A stretch of DNA of 64,000 nucleotides from Synchiropus splendidus (GCF_027744825.2 NC_071340.1:13218001-13282000), one strand, 5' to 3'; counted from the stretch's first letter, positions 1 to 43,521 are shown. Translations and numbers: made by a program. The notes: generated from the sequence alone by a model not told the origin.

Positions 1-655
1 TGTGGTGATGTGTGAGTGTGGCAGTGTGCGCGAGGGTGACCAACTAATCAGATCAATAAATTAAGCTGCTCATTATGATGGCCCGCTCCTGCTAGTCATT
101 AAAACAATCATGTCGAATTCGTCACCCTGGCCTCTGTGAAGTGTGGCTCATTACAGCTAATGTGTCATTGTCGATTCAAAACCGTGAGGTTACTTATCTG
201 CCAAGCGACTGTAAAACACCTCTGACCCAAATGTTTTATTCATCCGAAAAGACTTGTATTACTCATCTAAAAGTCGTATGTCACTCGAGTTAAACAGCAA
301 ATGAAGGAATATTTCATATTCACGTCGTCTCCTCTTGAGAAACCAAAACAATCTGCTGATCTTTTTGACCCATACTAATCACAACCGTACTTTGTCCTCA
401 TGGATATTTTCAATATTTTTCATTACAAGTGGGATTATTTTTTGTGCGAGTTACACACTTTACGTCCAATTAAATGCCTTTAAAACAATCAGACAGTTTT
501 TTTTTTAACTTCCAGGTATTCTGAAATAATATTAATGCTTCATTCATTTTTCTCCACCACCGACTTCACAGAATGCTGTGGGTGCGCTTCCTCACTGTTT
601 TTGGATATTCTGATTTGATGTTTTACTTATTTGCTGTGGAGTATTTTCAACTTTC

Positions 656-656
<1 letters not shown>

Positions 657-739
<83 letters not shown>
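657..739. repeat. (TA)n microsatellite
   Basis: An uninterrupted run of about 41 TA units. It is followed directly by a short AG run and then by the dispersed repeat listed at 749-866. The poly-Ile/Tyr frames that cross it are not genes. Confidence 0.97.
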
Positions 740-743
<4 letters not shown>

Positions 744-748
744 GAGAG

Positions 749-866
749 AGATTAAAAGAGCTTTAGTTTAAATAACGTGATATAAAAACTTGATTATAGT
801 CACCATTGTGTTTTGTTGTGCTATTGTCAAACTGATGCAAAATAAACAATATTTTGTTGTGTAAAT
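749..866 (+). repeat. Dispersed repeat, copy 1
   Basis: About 118 bases that are nearly the same as 61829-61946, in the same orientation. Shared landmarks are ATTAAAAGAGCTTTAGTTTA at the start and CAAACTGATGCAAAATAAAC near the end, with scattered substitutions between. It lies next to a (TA)n tract. The family is unknown to me. Confidence 0.8.
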
Positions 867-921
867 ATATGTATGGATCCATCATTTGATTCAGCAATAT
901 ACCAAATTCATTCAAATTGAA

Positions 922-1107
<186 letters not shown>

Positions 1108-2464
1108 ATATATATATATAGATATATAGATAGATACAATGCATAAAACATGTTAGAATTTTATTGAATTATTATTATAATTCAAACAAAATGTGCTTGC
1201 CAATAATCAAGACTGAAAAGCCAACTGAAAATGAAAACTCGCCCCAGGGGGCCACAGTTATATCTAGACAGCAGAACTTTCTCATATAGCTTATAAGGCT
1301 TTCACCTACTTCCCCTTTGAGTTACTGCGAAACATACTGTTTTCACACAACATTGACTTCTATGCACACGCAACGCACACCCGCACGCACTGACAATTTA
1401 GGGCCCTCATGTGACATTATGATTCCAGAAGCATCTGACTTCAGTGTTGTGATGATCACGAGGGTAATAATAGTCGCATTATTACTCCTCTTATTGTGTC
1501 TTAATTAGTGGCATTTAATTATGCGCTAATGCAGTGAGGGCTATTAGAGACTCAGGGGCCTGCTGATCAGGGAATTGAACCTAGGCTAACACACACACAC
1601 TCATGCACACTCACTCATGCACACACACAGGAATCGCAGTTTTATTGTGCCATAAAAATCTTTGCTCCCTTTAACTAGAAATTACGACTTCCATGTCGTG
1701 TGTGTGTCAGAACAGGACACATTCATACGCGCTGACGCTTCTTCAGTCACGTGAAAGAGGAAAAGTATCCCGCAACAGAAATGTTGGTTTGAGGAAAGGG
1801 GGTCATCACTTTCATGTTAAATCAACTCATTAGCAAAGACTCTTGAATAGATTTTCGTTTTTCACTCCCACTCCTCTCATCCACTCATGCATCTCAATTA
1901 TTTGTTCAGAGGCTGGTGTAACAATGGTGCTGACTGTCGGCGCCTTTGACGTGCTAAAACAGCAGACAGGAGGCTGAAGATAAGTCAGCTTCAGTGGGCA
2001 CGTCACTGTGTCACTGCAGCACACGGCTTCAAAGGTGCGACGAAAAACATAAGACGGCAGTAATAACTTGATGAGTTGGCTTTTTTACCTTTGAAGCGTT
2101 CAAATAAATGTCTTCAACGATGTTTATTAATATTAGCAAAGGTTTCCCTCAACAAGCAGCTTGGTCAATACCTGGTCATGTTCACTTGAATTCAGCAGGA
2201 AAAAAGGAAGAAAAGGGTATTACAAACTGTTTCATGGATATGTTATGGCATGTTTTGAAATGACGGAAAGATTAAAAAAAAGACTAAGATGAATTTATTT
2301 CATGAGCTCTATAATTGAAAGAACAAAAATAAAATAATTATTTTTAGATTTTTTTTCCATCACTGCAAAATGGAGCCTGAGACTGCCCCGATAATAAAAG
2401 GTGCCTTTGGACAGGTCACTATCCATCACAGGTTAGATATTGACAGCGACTCACACACACACAC

Positions 2465-2935
2465 ACACTTGTCTTTCTATCTTACTGAGGACATTCATTG
2501 CCATGATGCTTCCCCTAGACTCTAACAATCCAAACCAAATGGTTAACATTAACCAGGACTCTTAACAAAACATCTTTAAAATACAATATTAATGACTTAG
2601 CTATTTGGAAGTTTAATACTGAAATTGTGACTTAACGTAGTTGGGACCCACAAAGCAAAATGTCCTCACAAGTAGGTGTATTTCCAAGAATTAGTCCTCA
2701 CTAGTATGGCTAAACCTTATATACACACACACAGGTTTGTCGCACCATCTTCGGGGGGTCCTCTCATTGCCATAACCCTTTCCCCAGCCTCTCACCCTAA
2801 ACATATACACATCCAAAACTAATGGTTAACCTTAACCAGGACTCTAACTATAATGACCTTCATCCTCAAATTGGAGCTGAACCAACAACGTGTTGTTCAA
2901 AATTGGTCCTCACTAGGATAGATAATCTTAAATGC
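2465..2935 (+). repeat. Two tandem copies of a dispersed fish repeat
   Basis: Copy 1 (about 2465-2725) and copy 2 (about 2733-2935) share the blocks CATTGCCAT, CCAAA, TGGTTAAC, TTAACCAGGACTC and GTCCTCACTAG, in the same order. A third copy lies inverted at 57262-57515. Each is next to a CA-rich run, as is usual for this kind of old, microsatellite-linked repeat. No coding potential. Confidence 0.7.
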
Positions 2936-4428
2936 ACACACACACATATCTTCCCTTGTGCTGTATAAGTCACAAGATGCCTAGAAGAAAAGCACTGGGA
3001 GAAACTTCAAACTCCACAGAGAAAGAACACTCCAAACCAAGTTGGATTTTAAACTACAACAATCGTCCTGTGAAGCTTCAACACAAAATATTTGAAATAT
3101 ATAACATGATATATAGTTCTGAGATAATGTTATATTTAAGTTTATAAGACTTTTTTTTAAATATATGAATCAAAGCATACTGAATGTCATCAATGGGTAA
3201 ATCATAAATGAAAACACAAACAGGACATAAAAAGAAATAAAGGAGTGCTGCTTATTAAAATGTTGGCTCAAAAAAAAAAAAAATCAGAACATCCAGCTAG
3301 ATTATAAATTCCTCTTCTGCATCCAACAGGTTGCCAACAAACCTGAGCTGAAGCCTTTCAACTGTGTCCCAACACCGGTGTGTGATTTTAGTTACCGTCT
3401 GGAGTAACTCTATTTTATATTGCCAAATAGTAAGTGCGACAAAGACACTGCTGCTTTTGTGTCGTGTGATTTTGCATGTTAGTGTTAACTGATAAGCCCT
3501 TGGGAAGCTCTGCTTATTTTTCATAAATGTCTTGTAAAATCCAGTTGTGTGTTTGATTAAAACATCTTTATAATCATTGCCAATTTTTGCTTTCTTTCCT
3601 CATTTCCACCTTGAGACGTTGTCTGACTCGCAACCACTCTCCTCCTCGCTCTCCTTCTGGTGAAGGCAATCCATACTGCAGTTAATAATTCTGTAGATGT
3701 CATGAAGATCTGATCTCATGTGACAACATTTTTTAGTAATTTGATTTAAATTAAATAATAACTGGCCGTAAATTCGCCACCCACCTTGTCCACATGAATC
3801 ATGATGAGGAATCTGACTTATACCCTATATATTCAACCATGTAACGGAAAAACTAAGGGAAGTACAGTTAAAAGCTGCACCCAGAGCCGATGAAAAAAAG
3901 AATTATCAAATCATCTTATTTGCCATACAGTTTTAATACACGTTTGCAAATACAGCATATGCGCCACAAAATAAATGTAGATAAATAAACAAAATTAGTC
4001 ACACAGAATGTTTCTTAATAAATATCTTGTGGTTATAATACACTCAAAACATTTCAGATGCACTGCCACAGTCCATAACAAATAAGTGCAAATGCCTGAT
4101 TAGAAAAAAGGCCTGCTGACGCCAATATATATATATATTTAAAATACAATTCTACAATTAGAGCAAAAGCAAAGCTATGTACACATGAGCTTGTTTTAGA
4201 ACAGCTAGTCTTCTGTTAAAAGCTTTCTTTGGGATTGTTTGATTGTATATTGATCAATGCCACGTCACTCGAGGTAAAAACGCCCTCATTGTTCTGTGCA
4301 AATTAAAAGATGAAAACAAACTCACTGCGCTTTTTAAAAGTTTTTTTTTTCCTTTTTTTTCCTCGGCTGCTACACCTGGGCCTTCAGTGCAAATGTGTCA
4401 GGTCTCTCTGGAGTGTGAGCTCATGCGT

Positions 4429-5382
4429 CTAAGACAAGAGGAGAGCCGGGTGCAGAGGGTTACCTTTACCCTCCAGGTCACTTTTGTCCATCATGGCGGC
4501 CGGAGCGCAGAGCTGATGCGGGTTCAAGCCGGGAACCGCGCCCAGAGCCGGGGTGGCTTTGATGGGCACGGGGATGGCAGGCAGTGTTTGCCCGCTGCTG
4601 CTGCTGCTGTACAAGCCTTTTGCCTGGACGCCGAAGGGGGAATACTCGGAGGAGGAGGGCAGAGCCACGCCACCCATGGTCTCCGACAGAACCCCGACGT
4701 GTGGCCACATGGAGCTGACCACGCTGCTGAGCTGAGGGGCCATGGGGTAGCCCAGGTGGTGCATGACCGAGGAGAGAGGCACCCCCCCTGCCATCACTCC
4801 TTTATAGTCCCGGCCTATTATGTTCTCTATGGCGAACGGGTGCTTGAACCCGCCGGGCTGCGCGCAGGTGATGCCCCCGTAGCTCTGGAACTGCGGCAGC
4901 CGCCCCACCGCGCTCACCGGGCTCACCGCGTGCTCGTGGTGGCTGGATGCTGCGCTCAGCTTCCCGCCCGGGTGCTGGTGGTGGTGATGATGGTGGTGGA
5001 AGTAGTGCATCATCGGGGCGCTTTTGCAGGTCAAGTGCTCGGCCCGCAGCACTTTGAAGCGCTTCCGTCTCCTCAGGAAACTGCCGTTTTCAAACATGTC
5101 CCCACAGTCCGGGTGCAGCGCCCAGAAGCTGCCCTTGCCGGGCTGATCCGGCCGCCGCGGGATCTTGATGAAGCAGTCGTTGAAGGACAGGTTGTGTCGG
5201 AGGGAGTTCTGCCACCTCTGGGTGTTCTCCCGGTAATACGGGAAGCGGTCCATGATGAACTTGTAAATGTCACTCAGGGGGAGCATCTTCTCGGGTGAGT
5301 TCTGGATGGCCATCGCGGTCAGGGAGATGTAGGAGTACGGGGGTTTCTGGTCGCTGTAAGAGTTTTTCCCGGGTCTCGGCAT
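4429..5382 (-). CDS. foxb2: Forkhead transcription factor FoxB2
   Basis: Single-exon gene for a 317-residue nuclear transcription factor. The forkhead DNA-binding domain covers about residues 11-105: it starts [15 protein letters not shown], holds helix 3 as [15 protein letters not shown], and ends in the basic wing RRRKRFKV. A histidine run follows (about residues 127-135). Next comes [17 protein letters not shown], where FAIENIIG resembles the eh1 motif that recruits Groucho/TLE co-repressors, and then SVMHHLGYP and [16 protein letters not shown]. The His run, [11 protein letters not shown] and SVMHHLGYP point to FOXB2 rather than FOXB1. I take the ATG at 5380-5382; a GTG two codons upstream is not a start. 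The absence of introns matches FOXB genes. The family acts in the early neural tube, hypothalamus and midbrain. The neighbour prune2 is the same as in human. Confidence 0.95.
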   Translation of the reverse strand: MPRPGKNSYSDQKPPYSYISLTAMAIQNSPEKMLPLSDIYKFIMDRFPYYRENTQRWQNSLRHNLSFNDCFIKIPRRPDQPGKGSFWALHPDCGDMFENGSFLRRRKRFKVLRAEHLTCKSAPMMHYFHHHHHHHQHPGGKLSAASSHHEHAVSPVSAVGRLPQFQSYGGITCAQPGGFKHPFAIENIIGRDYKGVMAGGVPLSSVMHHLGYPMAPQLSSVVSSMWPHVGVLSETMGGVALPSSSEYSPFGVQAKGLYSSSSSGQTLPAIPVPIKATPALGAVPGLNPHQLCAPAAMMDKSDLEGKGNPLHPALLLS

Positions 5383-5760
5383 CTTCACTCAGGTGGAGCT
5401 AAACAAACTATAAATAAAATAGTAGCTTCGATCTCGCAGAGCGCTCAGGGGAATGCCTTGACTTGGGCGTCCAATTCGGTTCCAAAGTCCTGAGCCATTT
5501 GACATGTAACTTTTCCACGTCTTTTTCTTGCAGGTATTCAAGAAGCAAAGCGCTTTCCAGAGGCCTCGGTGGAGTCAGGTGAGATCCTGCATCCCTCAAA
5601 GCATCTTTGCGCGCCTCGGGGCGCTTTGAGCGCGCGCGCAAAAACCAAAGTCGTGTGCGTAAAAGTTCGCTGCGTCTCTTCAATCTCTTGGTTGCTGTAG
5701 AAGCCGTTGACGTTCTGCGCCTGTGCTTGGCGTGAGCTCCTCTCTTTATGTGAGATGCCT
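5383..5760 (-). promoter_or_regulatory. foxb2: foxb2 5' UTR and putative promoter
   Basis: This is the upstream side of foxb2 on the minus strand. It is richer in GC and CpG than its surroundings. A TATA-like ACATAAAGAG box reads on the minus strand near 5741-5752, which would place a start site around 5710-5720 and give a 5' UTR of about 330 bases. This is inference from composition and one motif only. Confidence 0.3.
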
Positions 5761-6839
5761 CCTCTGAGAGAGCGCCGTTTTTGTGAGACCCCCCTCAGGT
5801 CGCCGGCTCCTGCCTATTATCTATTATCCAGACACGAGGGGACACGTCAGGCGCTGTTTGCGTGCGTGTTTATGTAGAAAAAAAGGGAGGGGGAGAAAGG
5901 GAGAGCAAAGATGTGAATTAATAAGAGGAGTGGGTGTTGCCTCTGATCTTCTTTACCAATCAGCTCAAACTCTGTGTTTTCTGTAAAGTAATCTACAAGT
6001 TGGAATACAAGGAGAAGCACAAGACTCTGACCTTTGACACGAGCCCATAGAAGCTCAGCTTGGGATGATATTTAAATATAATTTTATTAAACATACTTTT
6101 GTGAAATATAGTTTTATACATTTATTTTGGAACACTGTCGATAACAGATATTTAATATTCATACAATGACATGGCAACATATTTCTTATAATTAATTTAG
6201 AATAAATACATTATAAAATACACAAATCTTGGAAACTGCATGAAATAATAAAAACAATTCAGATTCAATTTTTATGTTATTCCATGTTTTTTGTTATTCC
6301 AGGTTTTTTGATGCAGGATACCACAAAAATAATCATTCAATGTGGCACAAAAAATAAAAAAAATAAAAAAACAAGGAGGGTGTTATAAATTAGATCCCAT
6401 TATAGTGAAAAAACTCAATTCTTGGATAATTTTCTGATTCATGCTCATAATTTAAAGTCAATTTGGTTAAAAAGTGAAGTCACAGTATTAAAGTGAAGCA
6501 CTGAGGACACCGAAATTTAAGAAAGCAGCTTATCTATTTTGCGCGTTTGCACTTTTAGACTTAGCAAACAATAAATCATGTCTTCCTTTGCACACAGAAC
6601 ACACAGACGCAGCTGTTGATGAATTGCTGAGAGGGGCGTCCGGCGGCTGTCTGTCTGTTCAAACACTCTCTGGTGAATCCTGCAAGGATGTAAACAAACT
6701 TCCTCCTCTGACTTCCACACAGCACACAGCAGAGCCTCCCCTCCCAGCACACACTTTTCTCTGGCCAGGTGTCATGACTGGGTCCTTGACGGCTCCTGTC
6801 TCCCCGTTGCCCCACTGGGCCCCAGAATACATTACAATA

Positions 6840-7790
6840 ATTAAGCCTTTCGTGACTTAGCCTCCTATGAGAGAAGTCCGACCATGTAATTAAGTGTGAG
6901 CTCGTTGTGTTTGGTATGAATATTCAAAACTGTGTCAATTAATTAGCTAGTGCGCCTCCCCTTAATGTCTTGGCCCTTCAGTTCGACTCAGACAGTCAGC
7001 AGTAACAGCGCTGGGCATATTTTAAAGATCCTACTCTTCACCTCCGCCACGACCAGAGCACGTATATCCATTGCTAAATAAAGAAGTGTTTTTCCCGGTT
7101 TGTTTTCTTGGCACCTGAAAAATCTGTTTTGGAGCGGCGGGGCCTCCAAGGGCTTGTCACTGTTTCAAAACCTCTTTGAGCGCACGGGAAAGATCAATAT
7201 TACATCTATTTCCACAAAGGGGGCTGTTAAATAGACACTGTTGCCAATCTGCATAACACAATGAATAGGGTTGTTGTCTGCGCTCTGTGCTGGCGCCCAA
7301 CTCTTGGACAAATAACTAGTTGTAAAGCGCACCTTCTGGGCATGTCGAACATATGCTGGAATTAGCCTTAATTGACTAATTACATAAATTACTCATTAAG
7401 TTTACAGCACATCAATTATAAAAGATGTATCAATTAATTTTGCATAAATTACAAGCGGGAGGCGGCATGGAGAGGGAGGTGTGGTGAACAAGGGTGGTGG
7501 GGAGGGGGTCTGCTCTGAGGTGCTGTGTTACACGTGTCAGTGTCGGTGGGCTGTTCGTCCCCGTCTCTGATCATCATTTGCTCGGCTTAAGGGCAAAAGA
7601 CTCTTCTCCTCTCTGTCTTCCCCTCACATGTGTGGGGTAATTATAATATTAATAATCTTTAAGACCCCACTTCAAGTCATAAGGGGCACATTGTCGCAGG
7701 AAAGCTATTTAAATCAATTAGGTCTGTTGCCATGAATGGAGACTTAAATCCCTTCGCTGGAGACCCCTAATTTTAGTCATGGCGGCTGTG
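6840..7790. promoter_or_regulatory. Candidate conserved regulatory block upstream of foxb2
   Basis: This stretch has many TAATTA/ATTAATTA cores: TGTAATTAAGTG, GTCAATTAATTAGC, CTTAATTGACTAATTACATA, TATCAATTAATTTTGC and GGTAATTATAATATTAATA. They are mixed with GC-rich blocks that carry no simple repeat. Such mosaics are typical of deeply conserved non-coding elements around developmental transcription factor genes. Here the natural target is foxb2, 1.5-2.4 kb downstream. No alignment was possible, so conservation is inferred. Confidence 0.3.
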
Positions 7791-7807
7791 TAGGACTGAC
7801 TGGAAAC

Positions 7808-7830
7808 AATAATAATAATAATAATAATAA
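7808..7830. repeat. (AAT)n microsatellite
   Basis: About seven and a half AAT units between unique sequence. Confidence 0.9.
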
Positions 7831-10800
7831 TTTCCATTGCGAATGTGTTGAAACATGATCGTTGCTCCTCAGTGTTATGATCGACTATTCATTCATTATT
7901 ATAAGTTATCGCTCCCAGCTTTACTTCAACAATAATAAGTGTAACATCAATATGTAATATTTAAACACATATAAACTAATCTTAACCACTTTACTGATTC
8001 ATCTTTGGATGCCTATAATATATACAATTTTTTAAAGCTGCCCCTTTTATTTATTTATTTAGTAACATCTTGTTTATGAATTAATATTTTTCATTAAACT
8101 GTTAGCCTTCTTTCATTTATTTATTCTAATTGTGTATAGCTGCTTTGGTGTTTGCCCATGTGTGCCCTCCCAGCTTGGCTCACAATGTGGGGCAAGGGAT
8201 GAGTGGCGCTCTAGTGGTGCGTGTCTTGGCTGCACCTGGTGGCCGGTCTTGGCCTTGGCCAGTGGGTTCACTTGTATATCCCTGCAGTATTATGACACCA
8301 GATCTGTCTCTCAGTATACACGGGGGAATAGAGAGATTTTAAGTGGAATGTTTTCTACTGTGATTGTGCGTAAAGAATGTGTGGTTTTGTATTTATTTAT
8401 TGATGACACATTTTCTTAACTTGCTCTGCTGGCTCAGCCAGTATCATCTTTTTATTGATTTATGCTGAATTTATTCCAAGGCACCAGTTTTTGGTTGATT
8501 CTTTGAGGGACATCTTTGCCGTCACAGTAAGTCAAAGTCTATTCAATATCGCAACACCCATTCATAGAACTTGGGGGTCGTAGGTTGCTTAGAACCTCCT
8601 GGATCTAAATCCTCTCGAAGGTTGTGACTTGATCCACTAACATGTTTTAAAATACTGTATTTTAAGATGCCTTGCATCTAATTTAATGTGCTTGTCATAC
8701 TCCAGTTCACTCACAAGTACACACCAGTGATCTCTCAAACCTGGAAGCCATGACTCACATTACAATAAGGGCAGTTTGTTTCCACTGACAAAACAAGACA
8801 TAACAAAATCAAGTAAAACTCTTTTTGAGTTATTTGGCAGTATAACATTTTGTTTCTGTTTCAACGGATTGCAAATATCAATGACCAAAACATTTAAAAC
8901 TGACCTGTTTCTCATTCTTGTTATGTACACACTTAAGTTCACAGTTTTCTTTTGTGTATAAGGAATTTGTATGTGCTTAAGTTCATTGCAAGAGACTTGT
9001 TTTTAATAAGGACAGCAGCCTTGGTGAAGATGGTGTTAAACAATTGAGTGGTTTCACACAAAACCTGCAATGTGGCGAGTCATGTCGGCAAAGTTGTGAC
9101 ACATTGGCTGCAAAATAAAACTCTTGTGCTGTGGACTTTGTCCACTGAGCCTTCATAAAGTTCATCTTGCTTGAAAAGTCGCTCCATGAAGTCTGTCAGT
9201 GGTGTTATTTTTACTGTGCGATGTGTCATCGATCCCGTGATCCTTTGCAGGTTAGATGAGCAAGCGTTTCTGATGTCAACACTTATGACGTAACGATATT
9301 CAGGAATGAGCAATACTGAATGTTTAGCGTGGACCCCATGTCTGTCATTTAAAAAAATAAATTACTCAGAAATGGATGGACATTGTTCCTTCACATTCCA
9401 GCACATGGTATGTGGACATTTCATGTTCAAGTCGTAAAACATAAAAAACATAATAGGGTCCCTTTCAGATCAAATCAATTGTGGCTTGATTCAGCTGGAT
9501 GCAAACGTTGGTCTTATCGATTGTGTCTGGCTTCACACTAAAGCCTGAAAGTCTTCTTGGCTCTGGACATGGTCAGTACACTAGAGCAACTTCCATTATC
9601 TCGGGAGCATCACTTACTTTACTGCATATTGGAAGCTATTAGCTGGTTTATACGAATAAGAGGATCGGTCATGGACTGCATATTGTCTCTCACAGATAAA
9701 TAACCATCTCTTTCGTTCTCAGCATTGTGGTTTGGCGAGAATTAAAGTCACGTTGCAGATATTATTGAGTAACGTAAGTCCTGAAATCCTTAACACTAAC
9801 TTTTGCTTTCTTTTGTCTTTGCTTTAATTGTTGTTTTACTTACTATATAGTGGGGTTGAAGTTGCCTAGAAAACAATTCTGATAGCTCATATTTTATACC
9901 AGAATGATTTAGTCCAAGCCCTACTACTTGTACTTGATGCAGACCAACAAAGCTTTCGATGAAACACAAGAAATCATTTTAATGCTGTGTGGAGGAATGG
10001 AGGTTAGGGGTTTCCTCACCATTGAGGATAAAACTTCAACATGACACACTTCAGAGGACATGCCCCCGGCAAGTGAGCGCAAAGATTACTTTCAAATATG
10101 CGGTTTTCCTTCTCATTTTACGGTTGACAACTTTTTTCCTGACACATAGGCATGAAGTGGCAGTGGTGCTGTCACAACAGTGGCCCCTTAATGCTCACAA
10201 CAAGAGTTATTGTGAGGTAATAATGCGTTGTATTTGGTTATCAATATATAGAATAGTTGGAACGAAAACACCTCAATTTTCAGTGGAACAAATGTTTTAA
10301 ATTCAATATTTTAATACAGTACCTTTTATTATCCAGCTCACTTCCATACATAAATGTTTGCTTGCAAACTCTGAAACTGAATTTAAATGTTGTTATTGTG
10401 GTTTAAACAGTATATAGATAAATGTCCATCCATGACAGCAGTAGTGAATGTGGTCAGATGAGGCCCAGTTCAGTCCAACTAGACGAATTACACTTGTATT
10501 CATACCGCTACAGTATGAGAAAAGTACAGGTCTCTCCAAGCTTGCGGGAATAAATTTGCTGATTTCAGTACACACCAGTGGACTTAACTTAATTATACAC
10601 ACAGTCTATTTTTTAAATCACCTGCAAGCTGTGGCTTAAAAAAACACAATTTACCTCTCAAAATCATTGGCTGTGCGCACTGTTTCATAATCCATACTTC
10701 AGAGTCTTCGGCCACCAGAGGACACAGCTACTGACAATTAAGAGTAACTTGTAAACTAATGTAAATTAAGAATGACTATAGTATCTGATGGATCATTAAC

Positions 10801-11429
10801 TGACGATAAACTTCAAAACCCAAAAGATTTGCAAATGTTTCATCACTTTAAGCAACAAAACATTAAGTCCTTTCTGCATGACCCTTGACCCCAGGATTGA
10901 TAATATTGGCTCCAACAATGCTACAACAAAAAAAAATACACTTTTAAATTGTGAATTCTACATCGTAATCAGCGAAGAAACATCTGATCTATTTCTAATG
11001 ATATTATATGAATTGAGTGGATCAAAAATCGGATGAACATATGGGGTTCCTCGGCAGTGAAGGGGTGCTGGCCGCGGTGATGGAGCGCGTCTCTTCATTG
11101 GTGGTCGGTGAGCAGAGGTTGTGTGACGGGCAGGTTGTATTTGATTAGAGGGCGGAGGGGGGGGCATTACCGCAGGGAGAGCGGCTGAATCACAGAACGG
11201 CTCTCCTCTCCGCCGTCACACCCACCGCTCCGTGTTGTAGGTTCACCGTGACGAGCAGGAGGGAGGACCCACGGAGCGCAGCGGCGGACTGCTGCAGTGC
11301 GAGCGCAGCGGGAGTCGCGGCAGGAAAACACTCGTCCGCACACAAATACTCTCTCACGCACACGGCCGTCGTCAGCGAAACTTGGTCTATGGAGAGATCG
11401 GTGGCGGCACCGTGGACACGCAGGCCGAC

Positions 11430-42026
<30,597 letters not shown>

Positions 42027-42274
42027 ACGGTATGTGAACATCACGGCCATATTGATCAGCTCTGTTTCCCAAACCGATGAAGAAAATAGTGGCACGTGAT
42101 TGCATTTGTGTTGCCAATAAAAACATAGACCTAAAATCCAACTGCTTTACGATGAATACTATGTTTTTGCATAATAATTATATGCATTGACAATCTATTT
42201 ATTGACAACAGACTAAGTGTGATTCCTTGCTTGCTGGAGCCCAAGTTTCTAATGTATGTCATGTTTTCCCTCAG

Positions 42275-42329
42275 AGCTGAAAAGATGGGGACTGAGCTGT
42301 TGGACCTGACTCCCGTCTGCACCTTCTAA
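42275..42329 (+). CDS. prune2: prune2 3' exon with a possible alternative tail
   Basis: GTATGT follows the main stop at once (42030), and CCTCAG precedes 42275, so this is probably an untranslated 3' exon. If exon 16 is skipped, exon 15 joins here in phase and reads AEKMGTELLDLTPVCTF before a TAA at 42327-42329. Confidence 0.35.
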
Positions 42330-42985
42330 TGGCAGCCTGCACCCTGACAGACTGCAAAGCAAGTCGGCCTACAGTTGGATGGCATGGGACTGGCCCGCCG
42401 ATGAGAACCAGTGGGTCAGACACGATGATCCTGGTTGCTTACATTAGACCACGACTCAAGAGAAATACGGTGCGACTTATGGAAAACTTTTTCGCCGGCT
42501 TGAAATGTCTTTGTAACATTCCCGTATTGATAAACAAGCAGATGATGAACCAAACCTAAGACACGTCGCCGACCGAGACACTGTAGAGTTTCATCAGATC
42601 AGACCTTTTATATCAGAGATTATAAAGAAACACGACAGATTGAACTTGTGAGCATGAAAAGAGTAAAGCTGCTGTGGAAACGACTGTGAATGCGACAGTT
42701 TACATGTAAACCAATCCTATCTGTGTTAATGTTCAACACTGTGAAGTAGCTGCAATACGACCAGGTGAGTTTGCATTGTTCTCGGTATCGTGCTGCATGA
42801 CTATCTCTTGAGTTCCAAGTCAGACTATAAGCAAGACTACAAGACAAAATTGCCTTTTAAATCCAAGTAGACGGCTTTTGTGCAGATTCATGTCTCTTTG
42901 TTCTTTTTTTTTTCCATGAATTTGTCTGTGGCTAAAAGCTGTATTTAGTGCAAATAAACACAAATTATATCACTTGTTAATGGTT
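42330..42985 (+). other. prune2: prune2 3' UTR
   Basis: Non-coding sequence after the last prune2 exon, up to the poly(A) signal. No repeat seen. Confidence 0.55.
42953..42958 (+). terminator. prune2: prune2 poly(A) signal
   Basis: AATAAA in AT-rich sequence about 0.9 kb after the main stop. It is the first good signal on the plus strand after the last exon. Confidence 0.55.
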
Positions 42986-42991
42986 TTTATT
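42986..42991 (-). terminator. gcnt1: Candidate gcnt1 poly(A) signal
   Basis: AATAAA on the minus strand, 531 bases beyond the gcnt1 stop. It is 27 bases from the opposing prune2 signal, so the two transcripts probably end within or slightly into each other. Confidence 0.45.
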
Positions 42992-43013
42992 ATTATTTTC
43001 ATCTTGTTATAGA

Positions 43014-43014
<1 letters not shown>

Positions 43015-43089
<75 letters not shown>
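43015..43089. repeat. (TA)n microsatellite in the gcnt1 3' region
   Basis: About 37 TA units with one G interruption, between the gcnt1 stop and its candidate poly(A) signal. The rest of 43090-43521 shows no repeat. Confidence 0.97.
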
Positions 43090-43091
<2 letters not shown>

Positions 43092-43521
43092 TATCTCAAT
43101 GATACTGATAGCACATATGAAGAATGTCCTATAAAACCTATCCGTACAAACCACACAATGTGGCACGGCTGATCTCCCTGAGAGCGTGTCTGGAGTCTAT
43201 CGAGTGCAGAGAGCGCCACTGGAGACGCAGCATTTGTTTCTTTCCAGTAAGTGCTTCACTGTCTTTGGGGAGTTTGGAAAGCTAATGCTGAGTCCCAACA
43301 CTTTCATCACCGTATTGACACTGACGTCTTTGTTCAACAGCTGATTGTCTGAGGTCGCTCCTTCACTTTTCAGTAAAGCCCAGTTTAGGCCAGCAGCGTG
43401 TCTGGAGTGTCTCCCAGCTGTGAGCAGGGGTGGTGGTTTCGAGCTTCAACAAAACTCAACTCAGACCATCAGATTTGACATGAGTCTGGTGTAAATTGAG
43501 CTTAAGATGTCATCAGGGAGG

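Larger units (their letters stand above)
5761..11429. other. Intergenic region between divergent foxb2 and prune2
   Basis: About 5.7 kb with no supported gene; all open frames are short and resemble nothing I know. The part at 6840-7790 is dense in homeodomain-type cores (separate entry). There is an (AAT)n run at 7808-7830. A good CTCF-like site (GCCACCAGAGGACAC) sits at 10711-10725 and a weaker one near 8235-8255. The last 270 bases before the prune2 ATG are CpG-rich and probably hold its promoter and 5' UTR. Confidence 0.6.

Noticed and set aside
4243..5298. 351-residue open frame on the plus strand across foxb2
   Set aside because: It is the antisense shadow of the GC-rich foxb2 exon. 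The minus strand codes for a complete forkhead protein, and the plus-strand product resembles no family.
4429..5382. Calling the forkhead gene foxb1
   Set aside because: The His run, [11 protein letters not shown] and SVMHHLGYP are FOXB2 features, and the neighbour prune2 is the FOXB2 neighbour in human.
8160..8260. CTCF cluster around GCGCTCTAGTGGTGCG and CACCTGGTGGCC
   Set aside because: The first lacks two bases of the core spacing and the second has a mismatch at an important position. It is kept only as a weak note in the intergenic entry.
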